Shown: positions 35,580 through 44,126, counted from the first letter of the stretch. The stretch: 64,000 nt of DNA from Syntrophaceae bacterium UBA2210 (GCA_002327865.1 DCUQ01000050.1:1-64000), one strand, 5' to 3'. The notes: generated by a model not told the origin, from the sequence alone. Numbers and translations are program-made.

Positions 35580-37943
35580 ATGGACAAAAAAAGATCGGAT
35601 ATCGTTCGGGTTACGCTCATCTGTCTGGTGTTGGCGGTGCTGGTCGCGGTTGTCTATGGCCGGACAGTAACCCACGAATTCGTCAATTACGACGACAACG
35701 ATTACATCACGGAAAATCTGCACGTTAGGGAAGGGCTGAGCAGGGACAGTGTTGCCTGGGCGTTTACCACAACCTTTCACTCCCACTGGCATCCGTTGAC
35801 CTGGCTTTCACACATGGCTGCCTGCGAACTTTTCGGTCTGAACCCAGGCGGTCATCATTTTATAAACCTTCTTCTCCATCTCGCCAACTCCCTCCTGCTC
35901 TTTATGATACTGCGAAGCATGACCGGCACAATGTGGCGCAGTGCCATGGTTGCCGCGCTGTTCGCGCTTCATCCCGTGAATGTCGAACCGGTCGCCTGGG
36001 TAACCGGACGGAAAGATCTCCTCAGCACCTTTTTCCTGATGCTTACCGTCTGGTCCTATGTCCTTTATGTAAAGAACCCCGGGATCTGGAAGTACCTTCT
36101 TGCTATTTTCTTCTTCTGCCTGGGTCTTATGACCAAGTCGATGGTCGTAACGGTTCCCGGTATTCTTATACTGCTCGATTACTGGCCGCTTGGCCGCCTG
36201 CGTACAGGAAAAGAACCCTCCCTTGGAGGAGTATCCGTTACGCGCGTAGTATTGGAAAAAGTGCCGTTCCTCGTTCTTTCCGTTGTCCTGGCTGTGGTGA
36301 CGGTAACGGCTTTTTACGGAAAAACGCCGGTCGATGCCGTAAATTCGGTTCCGTTGATCGAAAGAGCGGCTGTCGCCGTTGTGCATTACATGCAATATAT
36401 GGGAAAGCTGGTGTGGCCGTTACATCTGGCCTTTACGTATTCCCATCACGATATTTATCCGGCATGGCAGGTTTTAGGGGGATGGATGTTTATCGTATGC
36501 GCGACCGCCCTGGTGATCTGGCTTGCAAAGCGTTTACCATACCTTTTCATGGGATGGCTGTGGTTTCTCGGGACGTTTGTTCCGGTTATAGGGATAATGC
36601 AGGCGCAGACATACGGAATAGTAGACAGGTACGCGTACGTTCCTTTCATCGGAATCTTTATTATTATTGTCTGGGGAGCGCATGATGTTTATATGAAATT
36701 GCGTCTCCGGAAAATCTGGCTTATCGCGCCCGTCGCGGTACTGCTCCCGGCTATGGCGGTAACGGCGTGGTTCCAGGCAGGTTACTGGAAAAACGATCTC
36801 ACACTATGTACCCATGCCTTTGCGGTTACCGGCGGCAAGGCAAATGTGCACAATAATCTGGGTGTTGCGCTTGAAAAAACCGGACGGACGGATGAAGCAA
36901 TCCGTCATTACCGGGAAGCCATACGGTTAAGTCCGGATTTTCAGGAGGCTCATTACAACCTGGGTATCGCCCTCGAGAAACAGGGGCGAATGGATGAAGC
37001 CATGAACTGTTACCGTGAAGCGTTGCGCAGGAGCCCCGGCAACGCTAAGACCCATTACGGCATCGGAAGCGTTCTGGCGAAAACGGGGCGAATCGATGAG
37101 GCCGTCCGTCATTACCGGGAAGCGTTGCGGATAGATCCCGGTTACGCAAGAGCTCACTATAACCTGGGTGTTATCATGGCGGAAGCGGGCAGTACCCTCG
37201 ACGCGGAGAAACATTTCTCCGAAGCCGTACATATAGACCCCGATTTTGCCGAAGCGCACAACAATCTGGGCGTGGTTCTGGTAACACGCGGCGGGATACC
37301 GGAGGCCCTGGAACATTTCAGCACAGCATTGCGATTGAATCCCGGATATGATGACGCACGCTGCAATCTGGGAGATGTCCTGCTGCGGAGGGGTAACCTC
37401 GATCAGGCAATCGGCCACTACCGGGAAGTCCTGCGATCGGACCCGGATCATGCCACAGCGGGTTCCAGGCTCAGGGAAGCCCTGGCGTTGAAAGAGGATA
37501 CAGACAACGCTCTCCTGGAGATCCGGGGAAAAATCCTGAACGATCCCGGTAATCCGGAACTGTACGGTATGATGGGCCTGCTCTATTTCAGGACAGGCGA
37601 TCCAGAAAAGGCGGCGGATCAGTATCGCACGGCTCTTCTGCTGGATCCCGACTCGATTCCGGTGATAAGCCGGCTGGCCGCCGTCTATGTAACTCAGGAA
37701 AAGACAGGGGAGGCACTGCCGCTGTTCAAGCGTCTGGCGGAACTCCAGCCGGACAATGCGGGCAACTATTATAATATCGCCTGTATGTATTCCAGACAGG
37801 GTAAAGAAGAGGAAGCGCTCGAAAGCCTCAGGACCGCCGTAAACAGGGGATATGATAAATGGGATCTTATAAAAACCGACAGGGATCTCGACGGCATCAG
37901 AAATTCGGCCGGATACAAAGAACTCGTCGAGGGACATCAGTAA
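35580..37943 (+). CDS. Membrane TPR protein (TMTC-like: PMT-type GT-C domain plus TPR repeats)
   Basis: 787 residues from ATG 35580. The N-terminal ~400 residues have about ten TM segments with motifs of GT-C mannosyltransferase-like proteins: HEFVNYDDNDYITEN, FHSHWHPLTWLSHMAACELF and NPGGHHFINLLLHLANSLLL, VAWVTGRKDLLSTFF and DRYAYVPFIGIF. The C-terminal ~380 residues hold about nine to ten tandem TPRs of 34 residues, starting NVHNNLGVALEKTGRTDEAI. This architecture resembles eukaryotic TMTC O-mannosyltransferases and bacterial homologues. A role in glycosylating envelope or pilus proteins is inferred. It follows the PaaK-like gene with minimal spacing. Confidence 0.82.
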   Translation: MDKKRSDIVRVTLICLVLAVLVAVVYGRTVTHEFVNYDDNDYITENLHVREGLSRDSVAWAFTTTFHSHWHPLTWLSHMAACELFGLNPGGHHFINLLLHLANSLLLFMILRSMTGTMWRSAMVAALFALHPVNVEPVAWVTGRKDLLSTFFLMLTVWSYVLYVKNPGIWKYLLAIFFFCLGLMTKSMVVTVPGILILLDYWPLGRLRTGKEPSLGGVSVTRVVLEKVPFLVLSVVLAVVTVTAFYGKTPVDAVNSVPLIERAAVAVVHYMQYMGKLVWPLHLAFTYSHHDIYPAWQVLGGWMFIVCATALVIWLAKRLPYLFMGWLWFLGTFVPVIGIMQAQTYGIVDRYAYVPFIGIFIIIVWGAHDVYMKLRLRKIWLIAPVAVLLPAMAVTAWFQAGYWKNDLTLCTHAFAVTGGKANVHNNLGVALEKTGRTDEAIRHYREAIRLSPDFQEAHYNLGIALEKQGRMDEAMNCYREALRRSPGNAKTHYGIGSVLAKTGRIDEAVRHYREALRIDPGYARAHYNLGVIMAEAGSTLDAEKHFSEAVHIDPDFAEAHNNLGVVLVTRGGIPEALEHFSTALRLNPGYDDARCNLGDVLLRRGNLDQAIGHYREVLRSDPDHATAGSRLREALALKEDTDNALLEIRGKILNDPGNPELYGMMGLLYFRTGDPEKAADQYRTALLLDPDSIPVISRLAAVYVTQEKTGEALPLFKRLAELQPDNAGNYYNIACMYSRQGKEEEALESLRTAVNRGYDKWDLIKTDRDLDGIRNSAGYKELVEGHQ

Positions 37944-38036
37944 ACCTGAAACCGCTTCGATTCCCGGCCGGTCGATTTGTAAAGGGACACTCCGCGGGCG
38001 GATGCGCCTGCTTTTCAGCCTTCATAAAAGTCTCTG

Positions 38037-38936
38037 CTAGCTCTCCGCCCGTTTCAGATATTCATTCCATCGGTTGTTCACGGATGCCTGAAGGCTGCCA
38101 AGTTGTTCGATACTCATCTTTTTGAACCTTCCCTGTCTCTCCACGTAATTGACTAAAGGAAGCAGTTTCCCCCGCTCGGCCATGGTCTTGCTTCTTCCGG
38201 TAAGCCGGAACCTGCCGTTTTCTATTTCGAAGAGGACAAAGAGACCGGTTTCGACCGCGAGCTTTCCGATCCTGACGGTATCCCGTGTTGGGAATCCCCA
38301 TCCCGGAGGGCAGGGAGCGTCGACATGGATATATCTCGTTCCCCGTATCCGTTTGGCCTTGACGAATTTGTCGTACAGATCGATCGGATAAGCGGGCGAG
38401 ACCGTCGCCAGGTAGGGGAGATGGTGGGCCTCCATAATCTTCAGAAAATCTTTTTTGGGTTCCTGTTTTGTCAGGACGGGCGTGGTTGTGGTGAGCGCGC
38501 CCATGGGTGTCGATCCGGATCGCTGTGTCCCCGTGTTCATGTATCCCTCGTTGTCGTAACAGGCGAATATGAAATCGGTGTTTCTCTCCGCCGCCCCGCT
38601 CAGGGACTGTATCCCTATGTCATAGGTTCCGCCGTCTCCCGAGAGGGCCAGAACGGTTATATCCGGTTTATTCAGCGCGTTCAGACCCGCCACTATCCCG
38701 GAAGCGGATGCGGCATTGCTGGCGAACGTGGTGTTGAGGGCGGGAATAATCGTCGATGCGGTCGGATACAGTCCGTGAAGCACGCACAGACAGCTCGGCG
38801 GTATCGCTACAATCGTGTTTTCACGCAGAGCCTTGAGGATGTATCTGTAAGCGAGCGAGAGCCCGCATCCCTGGCATGCCCTGTTTCCCGGCAGAATGTA
38901 CTCTTTTTCGTTTATCTTGAATATGTTTTCCTGCAT
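38037..38936 (-). CDS. porB: Pyruvate:ferredoxin-type oxidoreductase beta subunit
   Basis: 299-residue ThDP-binding subunit. The CQGCG motif (ACQGCGLSLAYRY) and a cysteine in PPSCLCVLH ligate a 4Fe-4S cluster; GDGGTYDIGIQSLSGAAERN and CYDNEGYMNTGTQRSGSTPM form the ThDP/Mg site. The NEGYMNTG(T)QRSG.TP signature is that of PorB rather than KorB, suggesting pyruvate as the main substrate; other 2-oxoacids are not excluded. It is the last gene of the four-gene operon, 37 nt after porA. Confidence 0.9.
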   Translation of the reverse strand: MQENIFKINEKEYILPGNRACQGCGLSLAYRYILKALRENTIVAIPPSCLCVLHGLYPTASTIIPALNTTFASNAASASGIVAGLNALNKPDITVLALSGDGGTYDIGIQSLSGAAERNTDFIFACYDNEGYMNTGTQRSGSTPMGALTTTTPVLTKQEPKKDFLKIMEAHHLPYLATVSPAYPIDLYDKFVKAKRIRGTRYIHVDAPCPPGWGFPTRDTVRIGKLAVETGLFVLFEIENGRFRLTGRSKTMAERGKLLPLVNYVERQGRFKKMSIEQLGSLQASVNNRWNEYLKRAES

Positions 38937-38973
38937 ATGTCTGTCCTGTAGTGTGTCCGTTCCGAGTTATCTT

Positions 38974-40194
38974 TCAGTAGACTTCTTCAGCCTCGGAACA
39001 ATTAAGCCAGATTGTTTTATTCCCGGGTTTTCCGGCCCTGGCGGATTCGAACGTTTTCCGTGCCGCATCCACAATTTCTCCGGTCTTGACGTCTCTTCCT
39101 CCAAGACCCACTATATGGTCGTAGATCGGTGCCTTGATATCCGTACCGTAAAAGGCCGCTTTCAGATCGGAACAGACGCCACCTTCATAACCGTAACTGA
39201 TGCATTTTTCAAAAACAGCTATAGCGGTCGCCTTTCCGAATGCCATGATAACCTCCTCTTTCGGAAACGGTCTGTATGCCCTGATCCCCACGACACCGGC
39301 CCTGATCCCCTCGGCACGCAGCGCGTCCACGGCCAGCGTCGCCTCGGTAGCGATGGAGCCCATGCCGGTCAGTAACAATTCGGCATCTTCGGTCATATAT
39401 TCCCAGATCAGACCGCCGTGGTCGCGGCCGGTCATTGTTGCCCATTCTTCACTTGCGGACTTGATTATCTCCCCGGATTTTTCGAACGCGGAATACAGTT
39501 TGTACCTCATGTCCATGTAGCCGTCGCAGAGAATGCCTTTCGCGTTCTCTCTTCTGTTTGCGAAAAACACGGAGTTGATGGTTTTCGGATCATCAGGGGA
39601 AAGAATGGTATGAGGCTTGTATGGAGGCAGAAATTTCTTTACCACCCCGGCATCGGGAATCTCCACCGGCATCATTGTGTGGGAAAGGATAAAACCGTCG
39701 TAACAGACCATTACAGGGACATAAATCTCTTCCGCTATACGGTATGCCTGTATGACTGTATCAAGAATTTCCTGATTGTCCCTGCAGTATAGCTGTATCC
39801 ATCCGGTGTCTCTCTGTGAGAAGGAATCCTGCTGGTCGTTGAAGATAGACCAGGGAGCCCCTACTCCCCTGTTCACGCAACACATGACAATCGGCAGACG
39901 CGATCCTGCCGCCCAGTGCAGTTGCTCGTGCATATACAAAAGGCCGTTCGAGCTTGTGGCCGTAAACACCCTGGCGCCTACCGTGGACGCCGATATGCAG
40001 ACGGTCATCGCCGAGTGTTCACTTTCAACCCTGACATATTCGGCCTTCAATTCTCCGCGTTCGACATATTCGGAAAGAACCTCGGCCAGTTTGGTCTGGG
40101 GTGTTATCGGATATGCAGCCACAACACCTGGTGCCGCAAGCTTGACCGCCGCCGCCGCCGCCTCGTTTCCAGTCATGATACGTACCTTACTCAC
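38974..40194 (-). CDS. porA: Pyruvate:ferredoxin-type oxidoreductase alpha subunit
   Basis: About 407 residues with the pyrimidine-binding and transketolase-C-like domains: GVVAAYPITPQTKLAEVLSE, RVESEHSAMTVCISASTVGA, TATSSNGLLYMHEQLHWAAG, NRGVGAPWSIFNDQQDSF and the C-terminal VFEKCISYGYEGGVCSDLKA. The start is taken as GTG 40194, since GGAGG lies 6 nt upstream; a TTG at 40197 is too close to it. It overlaps the end of porD, implying coupled translation. Confidence 0.9.
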   Translation of the reverse strand: MSKVRIMTGNEAAAAAVKLAAPGVVAAYPITPQTKLAEVLSEYVERGELKAEYVRVESEHSAMTVCISASTVGARVFTATSSNGLLYMHEQLHWAAGSRLPIVMCCVNRGVGAPWSIFNDQQDSFSQRDTGWIQLYCRDNQEILDTVIQAYRIAEEIYVPVMVCYDGFILSHTMMPVEIPDAGVVKKFLPPYKPHTILSPDDPKTINSVFFANRRENAKGILCDGYMDMRYKLYSAFEKSGEIIKSASEEWATMTGRDHGGLIWEYMTEDAELLLTGMGSIATEATLAVDALRAEGIRAGVVGIRAYRPFPKEEVIMAFGKATAIAVFEKCISYGYEGGVCSDLKAAFYGTDIKAPIYDHIVGLGGRDVKTGEIVDAARKTFESARAGKPGNKTIWLNCSEAEEVY

Positions 40195-40480
40195 CAATAT
40201 CCTCCTCTCTAACCATCTGTATGGCGTTAGGAGGGCATTCCTCGGCGCAGATACCGCAACCTTTACAATAATCCATGTCGATTCGAACAGGTATCGTCAT
40301 GGATACCACCCCCTCCGGGCAGTAAAGCCAGCACAGAAAACAGGCCGGTTTTCCCTTGGACTCCGGTATGCATTTCGTGCTGTCTATAACCGGCCTCGCA
40401 TCCCGCCACTCGCCCGTTCTACCCGCTTCTCCTACAGCCGGTGTGCAGACGCCCGATATATTGGTGTCCGTGTTCTTCAT
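40187..40480 (-). CDS. porD: Pyruvate:ferredoxin-type oxidoreductase delta (ferredoxin) subunit
   Basis: 97 residues with a 2x[4Fe-4S] ferredoxin fold: DSTKCIPESKGKPACFLCWL with YCPEG (first set, with an inserted ESKGKPA loop), then DMDYCKGCGICAEECPPNAI (second set). It passes electrons from the ThDP site to soluble ferredoxin. The N-terminal 25 residues carry one extra Cys (SGVCTPAV). The start overlaps porC by 4 nt (ATGA) and the end overlaps porA. Confidence 0.92.
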   Translation of the reverse strand: MKNTDTNISGVCTPAVGEAGRTGEWRDARPVIDSTKCIPESKGKPACFLCWLYCPEGVVSMTIPVRIDMDYCKGCGICAEECPPNAIQMVREEDIGE

Positions 40481-41091
40481 TTTGGATTTTCTCCCGCGTT
40501 TTGCAATTTGTATTTCGGAGTGTGGACGTTGAGCACCTCCGTTCGTTCAAAGGCAGCCTGAACCGCCTGAAAATTGGAAGATGCCTTGCCCCGCGACATC
40601 TTTTTCTTTATTCCCTTTTCAATGCTATCGAGAGAGACAAGACCCGATGCCATAGAGATTGCACCGAGAAGCGGGGTATTCACAACGGGGGCTCCGCCCA
40701 TACTGAGATGAAACTCTCTCGCTATACCGGTGGCATTGACCGTCGCAACCGAAAAGTTCCTGTCCGGCGCTAATTGTTTCGGCGCCAGGATCGAGTTGAC
40801 GATAACAAGGCCGTTTTCTTTGATCTTTCCTCCGCATGTCGCGATCTCGAACAGGGATTCATCCAGAATAACGGCAATATCCGCCGAAGCGATCTGCGAA
40901 AAGGTTCTTACCGTTTCGTCCGATATTCTTGTCGAGGCGGTGAGGGGTGCCCCCCGCCGCTCCGGTCCAAAGGTGGGGGCGGATGTTACACCTGGAAAAC
41001 CTTGAATGTACGCCGCCTCCGCGAGTATTTGTGCCGCCAGCACGACCCCCTGGCCGCCTCTTCCATGCCATATTATCTCATGCATCCCCAT
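40477..41091 (-). CDS. porC: Pyruvate:ferredoxin-type oxidoreductase gamma subunit
   Basis: 204 residues of the 2-oxoacid oxidoreductase gamma family: HEIIWHGRGGQGVVLAAQIL, SAPTFGPERRGAPLTASTRI and DIAVILDESLFE. The domain helps bind CoA and holds the complex together. It is the first gene of the porC-D-A-B operon. Its AGGAG site lies directly after a hairpin-T7 element (41105-41135), so transcription into the operon must pass a terminator. Start ATG 41091 (a second ATG follows two codons later). Confidence 0.9.
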   Translation of the reverse strand: MGMHEIIWHGRGGQGVVLAAQILAEAAYIQGFPGVTSAPTFGPERRGAPLTASTRISDETVRTFSQIASADIAVILDESLFEIATCGGKIKENGLVIVNSILAPKQLAPDRNFSVATVNATGIAREFHLSMGGAPVVNTPLLGAISMASGLVSLDSIEKGIKKKMSRGKASSNFQAVQAAFERTEVLNVHTPKYKLQNAGENPK

Positions 41092-41104
41092 TGTCTTTTC
41101 TCCT

Positions 41105-41135
41105 AAAAAAAGCCACGGGGCACATACCCCGTGGC
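41105..41135 (-). terminator. Attenuator-like intrinsic terminator at the por operon start
   Basis: On the minus strand GCCACGGGG and CCCCGTGGC (41127-41135 and 41112-41120 in plus coordinates) form a 9-bp perfect stem with a 6-nt loop, followed at once by seven Ts (41105-41111) and then the porC Shine-Dalgarno AGGAG. As no gene ends here on this strand except a short leader ORF, it most likely acts as a conditional terminator within the por leader. Confidence 0.8.
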
Positions 41136-41172
41136 CGTTTGCATCTCTTTAATTACCTGTTGCGAAGTGATA

Positions 41173-41274
41173 CTACAAAGACGGGAGGCCAGGGGGAACG
41201 TATTTCCCCCCGCTAAGAGCGAGGCTGCACAAGCCCCGTAAGCTCAAGAATACTGCTGCCGTACAATCTGTCAT
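41173..41274 (-). CDS. 33-codon leader ORF upstream of por operon
   Basis: ATG 41272-41274 to TAG 41173-41175; product begins MTDCTAAVFLSLRGLCSLAL and is rich in Leu (8 of 33), ending YVPPGLPSL. GAGGTAAAGG precedes the start. It lies between the predicted promoter and the hairpin-T7, the layout of a leader peptide. It has no run of one amino acid to indicate what it senses. It could also be a chance frame within a structured RNA: 41192-41210 forms a 7-bp G/C hairpin inside it. Confidence 0.4.
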   Translation of the reverse strand: MTDCTAAVFLSLRGLCSLALSGGKYVPPGLPSL

Positions 41275-41301
41275 TGCCTTTACCTCTTTCGCGAGGTTTC
41301 C

Positions 41302-41328
41302 TCTATAATGTTACTCATTGAAAGTCAA
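41302..41328 (-). promoter_or_regulatory. Sigma70-like promoter for por leader
   Basis: On the minus strand TTGACT (41323-41328) and TATAGA (41302-41307) are 15 nt apart, slightly short. Transcription would begin near 41295 and run about 200 nt before porC. Confidence 0.45.
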
Positions 41329-41525
41329 ACAGAAAGTTGTGATATAGCATTCCTTATCCGGAATAAAATCGGAGAAAGGGATTGATTCGATTAAGCATTA
41401 CATTACGGACGTTCTGAGCTTCGGATCTCACTGTCGAAAAAATAACCTGAATCTTTCTTGACATAGCCTTTTTCCTGCTCTATCGTTTTTTCCATCACCA
41501 TTATCAGAATAGGTATACTATATTT

Positions 41526-41645
41526 AACTGAATAGCGAGCGCAGTCCCCGCTGTTTACGTTGGGATTAGTGAGCGAATAAAAGTAAATCAGTTCCTTAAC
41601 AGTCTGAGATTCAACGCAACTTATTGCGGGGGAGCTTCAATATTG
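41526..41645. repeat. REP-like palindrome, two partial copies
   Basis: 41526-41553 (AACTGAATAGCGAGCGCAGT then CCCCGCTG) matches the left part of the 12.4-kb copy, and 41618-41645 (ending TTGCGGGGGAGCTTCAATAT) matches its right part. They may be one element split by about 64 bp or two degraded copies. Confidence 0.55.
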
Positions 41646-41685
41646 AAAACAAGCAAATTTGCCTGTTTGTCAGTCCAATATCAGG

Positions 41686-41709
41686 ATATCAGGCAAATCT
41701 GCCTGATAT
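41686..41709. repeat. Perfect 10-bp inverted repeat
   Basis: ATATCAGGCA and TGCCTGATAT pair around AATC. A related GCAAATTTGCCTG lies just upstream (41653-41665), so CAGGCAAAT is repeated. Function unknown; an operator or hairpin is possible. Confidence 0.5.
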
Positions 41710-41966
41710 GTAAATGTTGGACCATTTTTTTGAACGTCAACTATTTGGAGTGGAAATATGGCTGTGAAAAATGAAACATGGGGGATGACCTTAAAAACAA
41801 AAATAACTTGAACAGAGACGAGTGCGTATCAGGGCCATCGGAAAAGGGGGCGACATTAAAAATAACGGAATGTTAAAATGGATATTTGATTATTTAAGGT
41901 CGTACCCATGTCCACAGATGGCGAGTTGGCCGTTGGGCAGTTTGAAGCAACAGAGGTGAATGCCAA

Positions 41967-43028
41967 ATGAGACATCAGAATGCTCAGAACACGATCTGCG
42001 CGTTGACATTATCTTTGGTTCTTTACTCCTGTACCATGGGATGCCTTGCCGGTGAGTCCCTCTCGCGCGGCACGCGTCTTGGGCCGGGTCGTCATACGCT
42101 TACTCTTACCGTGGACGGTCTGGAACGAACCTATATTGTCCATGTCCCACCCAGCTATGATTCAAGAACGCCGTCACCACTGGTCGTCATGTTACATGGT
42201 GGCGGGGGGACCGCGAAAGCCGCCATTTTGGAGACAGGATGGACAGAAAAGGCCGACAAGGCTGGATTCTTAGCCGTCTTCCCCAATGCGATGCCGCGCG
42301 ACCCATCACGGCGCAGCAGCTTCGCCAAGAATCCACAACTCTGGAACGATGGATCGGATCGATTCTATCCAGGCCAGAAAGCTACAGACGACATCAGTTT
42401 CATCACCGCTCTGCTGGACGATCTCTCTACTCGCTTCACCGTGGACAAGAGAAGGGTTTACGTCACCGGGTTTTCCAACGGTGGTTCGATGAGCTTTCTC
42501 GTTGGTGCGCAACTGTCAAATCGCATTGCGGCCATTGCGCCCGTCGCGGGCGCATGCTGGTTTGAACCCGTAATGTTGAAACGGCCAGTCCCGATGTTGT
42601 ACATCACCGGCAAGGCTGATCCACTGAATCTGATTGAAGGCGGTGCGCCGAAACTCGCATCCGGCGCAAGCGACAGGGTTCGCGCCAAACCAAAGCCGCC
42701 CGTGCGCGAGTCAATATTGAAGTGGGCCAAAGCGCTTGACTGCCCAATGACACCGGCGAACGTGTCCGACGTCAATGGCATCTGTACCGAAGCTTACGGC
42801 CCTAGCCGGAATGGCGCGGAGGTGGTGTACATAACTGTCGATGGCCTCGGCCATACCTGGGCTGGTGGCAGAAGCCTTTTGCCGGAAAGCATGGTAGGAG
42901 GGACTTCTGAAAGGATCAACGCAACGGACGTCATCTGGAATTTCTTTAAGAAACACCCCGGACCTGTTGAAGATCACGACGCTGCCCAACAAGACGCTCC
43001 AGCGGACGCGGACAAGGCGCGCCGCTGA
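41967..43028 (+). CDS. Secreted PHB-depolymerase/feruloyl-esterase-like hydrolase (LpqC type)
   Basis: 353 residues. An N-terminal signal sequence (TICALTLSLVLYSCTMGCLA) directs export; the Cys in MGC could even be a lipobox-like site. The alpha/beta-hydrolase core has PLVVMLHGGGGTAKAAI (oxyanion region), VYVTGFSNGGSMSF with the nucleophile Ser in GFSNGG, MLYITGKADPLN (Asp) and DGLGHTWAGG (His). Polyhydroxybutyrate depolymerases and feruloyl esterases share this type. It ends in a charged tail. Codon use differs from the neighbouring operons and it sits among mobile-element debris, suggesting acquisition. Confidence 0.8.
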   Translation: MRHQNAQNTICALTLSLVLYSCTMGCLAGESLSRGTRLGPGRHTLTLTVDGLERTYIVHVPPSYDSRTPSPLVVMLHGGGGTAKAAILETGWTEKADKAGFLAVFPNAMPRDPSRRSSFAKNPQLWNDGSDRFYPGQKATDDISFITALLDDLSTRFTVDKRRVYVTGFSNGGSMSFLVGAQLSNRIAAIAPVAGACWFEPVMLKRPVPMLYITGKADPLNLIEGGAPKLASGASDRVRAKPKPPVRESILKWAKALDCPMTPANVSDVNGICTEAYGPSRNGAEVVYITVDGLGHTWAGGRSLLPESMVGGTSERINATDVIWNFFKKHPGPVEDHDAAQQDAPADADKARR

Positions 43029-43117
43029 GCTTTTACGTTCGGCAAGCAATAGGGTTTGGTAGATGGCATCCAAATATGAAATTTTCATAAGCCACATTCA
43101 TGAAGAAAAGAACTTTG

Positions 43118-43586
43118 GGGTCGGACCAAGTCAACCGATTGATATGCTTAAGTTATAGGTAGAAATCACCCTGTATTTTGGGTTTTAAATCAACAATTTT
43201 AGTATCAAAAAGAGCCGTTTAGGAAAGAAGCCGTAAGATGCCGAGGGCAAATCGTTATTACATCCCCGGTTACGTGTGACATATCACCCATAGATGTCAC
43301 AAGAAGGAATTTCTCTATCTTGCTGCGCGAAATCAAACAAGAGACGGCAAATGGACGGAGAGCATAGCAGTTGGTAACGAATCATACATTGAAGATACGA
43401 TACAAAGGCTTGGGATAAAGGCAAAAGGTCGGGAAATTATTGGGGGCAACAAAAGCTGCGAACTCCGTGAATTAGCTGCTTCTTACGGGGGCAATTTTAC
43501 CCCTGAAAATGGCCCTTTAAGACCTCAAAACGTTTATTATTGGGATGATATTACATAAATATCAATAAGATAGTTCGGTCCGACCC
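43118..43586. repeat. 10-bp inverted repeats flanking the RAYT remnant
   Basis: GGGTCGGACC (43118-43127) and GGTCCGACCC (43577-43586) are exact reverse complements bracketing the transposase remnant, as expected for RAYT-associated palindromes. Confidence 0.6.
43238..43558 (+). pseudogene. RAYT (REP-associated tyrosine) transposase remnant
   Basis: A single frame of 107 codons starts MPRANRYYIPGYV, hits TGA at codon 14 (43277-43279), and continues HITHRCHKKEFL. This is the N-terminus of RAYT/Tnp_Y1-like transposases (PRANRYF.PGYVWHITHR.H...), where codon 14 is normally Trp. It then jumps to the C-terminus (WTESIAVGNESYIEDTIQRL, GIKAKGREIIGGNKSCELRE, NVYYWDDIT). The middle, with the catalytic Tyr, is deleted. 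TGG to TGA plus an in-frame internal deletion make it inactive. Confidence 0.75.
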
Positions 43587-43604
43587 TAATAATGAGGCTA
43601 ATAA

Positions 43605-43766
43605 TATGGAGAAGGTCAAGTTGTCCATGTTAGTTGGAGTGGCGAAGGGATGTGGATTCCTCTTGGTGACAAAGATTTTGGTGTAGGATATGAAGACGCT
43701 ACATCGTATCCAGCGTCTTGGTCAGATATTATGAAAAATAGGGATAGCGCCTTTTTAATACGGTGA
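43605..43766 (+). pseudogene. Unidentified coding fragment
   Basis: After in-frame stops, 53 codons read YGEGQVVHVSWSGEGMWIPL, GDKDFGVGYEDATSYPASWS and IMKNRDSAFLIR to TGA 43764-43766. Composition is protein-like (Trp, Gly, Asp) but there is no start and I do not recognise the family. It begins right after the RAYT inverted repeat, so insertion may have cut off its 5' part. Confidence 0.4.
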
Positions 43767-43781
43767 TAGGCCGAGGCTTGA

Positions 43782-44126
43782 ATGATCAAAACCCTAATAT
43801 TATTATTTATTTTTGTCTTTCTACTGTTTAGCCCTTCCTTCGGATACGCCGCTCCGCCGGATAGCCAATCATCCGAAGTACCAAGTGACTCCATAAAGCA
43901 GGGATCATGGATTGCCCACGACCCGATCGAAGACGATCCACGACACAAAAGCGTCTTCGCGGGTATCGACGCGGAGGTTGACGAGATACTGAAAGACCAC
44001 CCACTGCGGGGTCGCATGGGTTTTTGCCATATAATCTGGGATACCGAAAAGGAAACCCTGAAACAGAAATATGGAATCTCGTGGAAAACACCCGCCGAGA
44101 TGAACCCACATATACTATTCGACTAA
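43782..44126 (+). CDS. Small exported protein of unknown function
   Basis: 114 residues with a clear signal peptide (IKTLILLFIFVFLLFSPSFG, cleavage after YAA) and an acidic, Pro/Asp-rich mature part (HDPIEDDPRHKSVFAGIDAE, then GFCHIIWDTEKETLKQKYGI). The mature protein is about 90 residues with one Cys. I do not recognise the family. ATG 43782 follows a weak purine site. It sits between mobile-element remnants. Confidence 0.55.
   Translation: MIKTLILLFIFVFLLFSPSFGYAAPPDSQSSEVPSDSIKQGSWIAHDPIEDDPRHKSVFAGIDAEVDEILKDHPLRGRMGFCHIIWDTEKETLKQKYGISWKTPAEMNPHILFD

Larger units (their letters stand above)
41329..41966. other. Intergenic accessory region with palindromes
   Basis: About 640 bases with no supported gene. 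It holds two partial REP-like units (41526-41553 and 41618-41645) and a perfect palindrome (41686-41709), and separates the minus-strand por operon from the esterase gene. Confidence 0.45.

Noticed and set aside
36927..37937. 336-codon open frame antisense to the TPR region
   Set aside because: Open only because the TPR repeats have periodic codon use on the opposite strand; no family match.
41105..41300. 6S RNA or a known riboswitch in the por leader
   Set aside because: I tried to match 6S, c-di-GMP, Moco and TPP consensus elements and none fit; only the structural attenuation argument stands.
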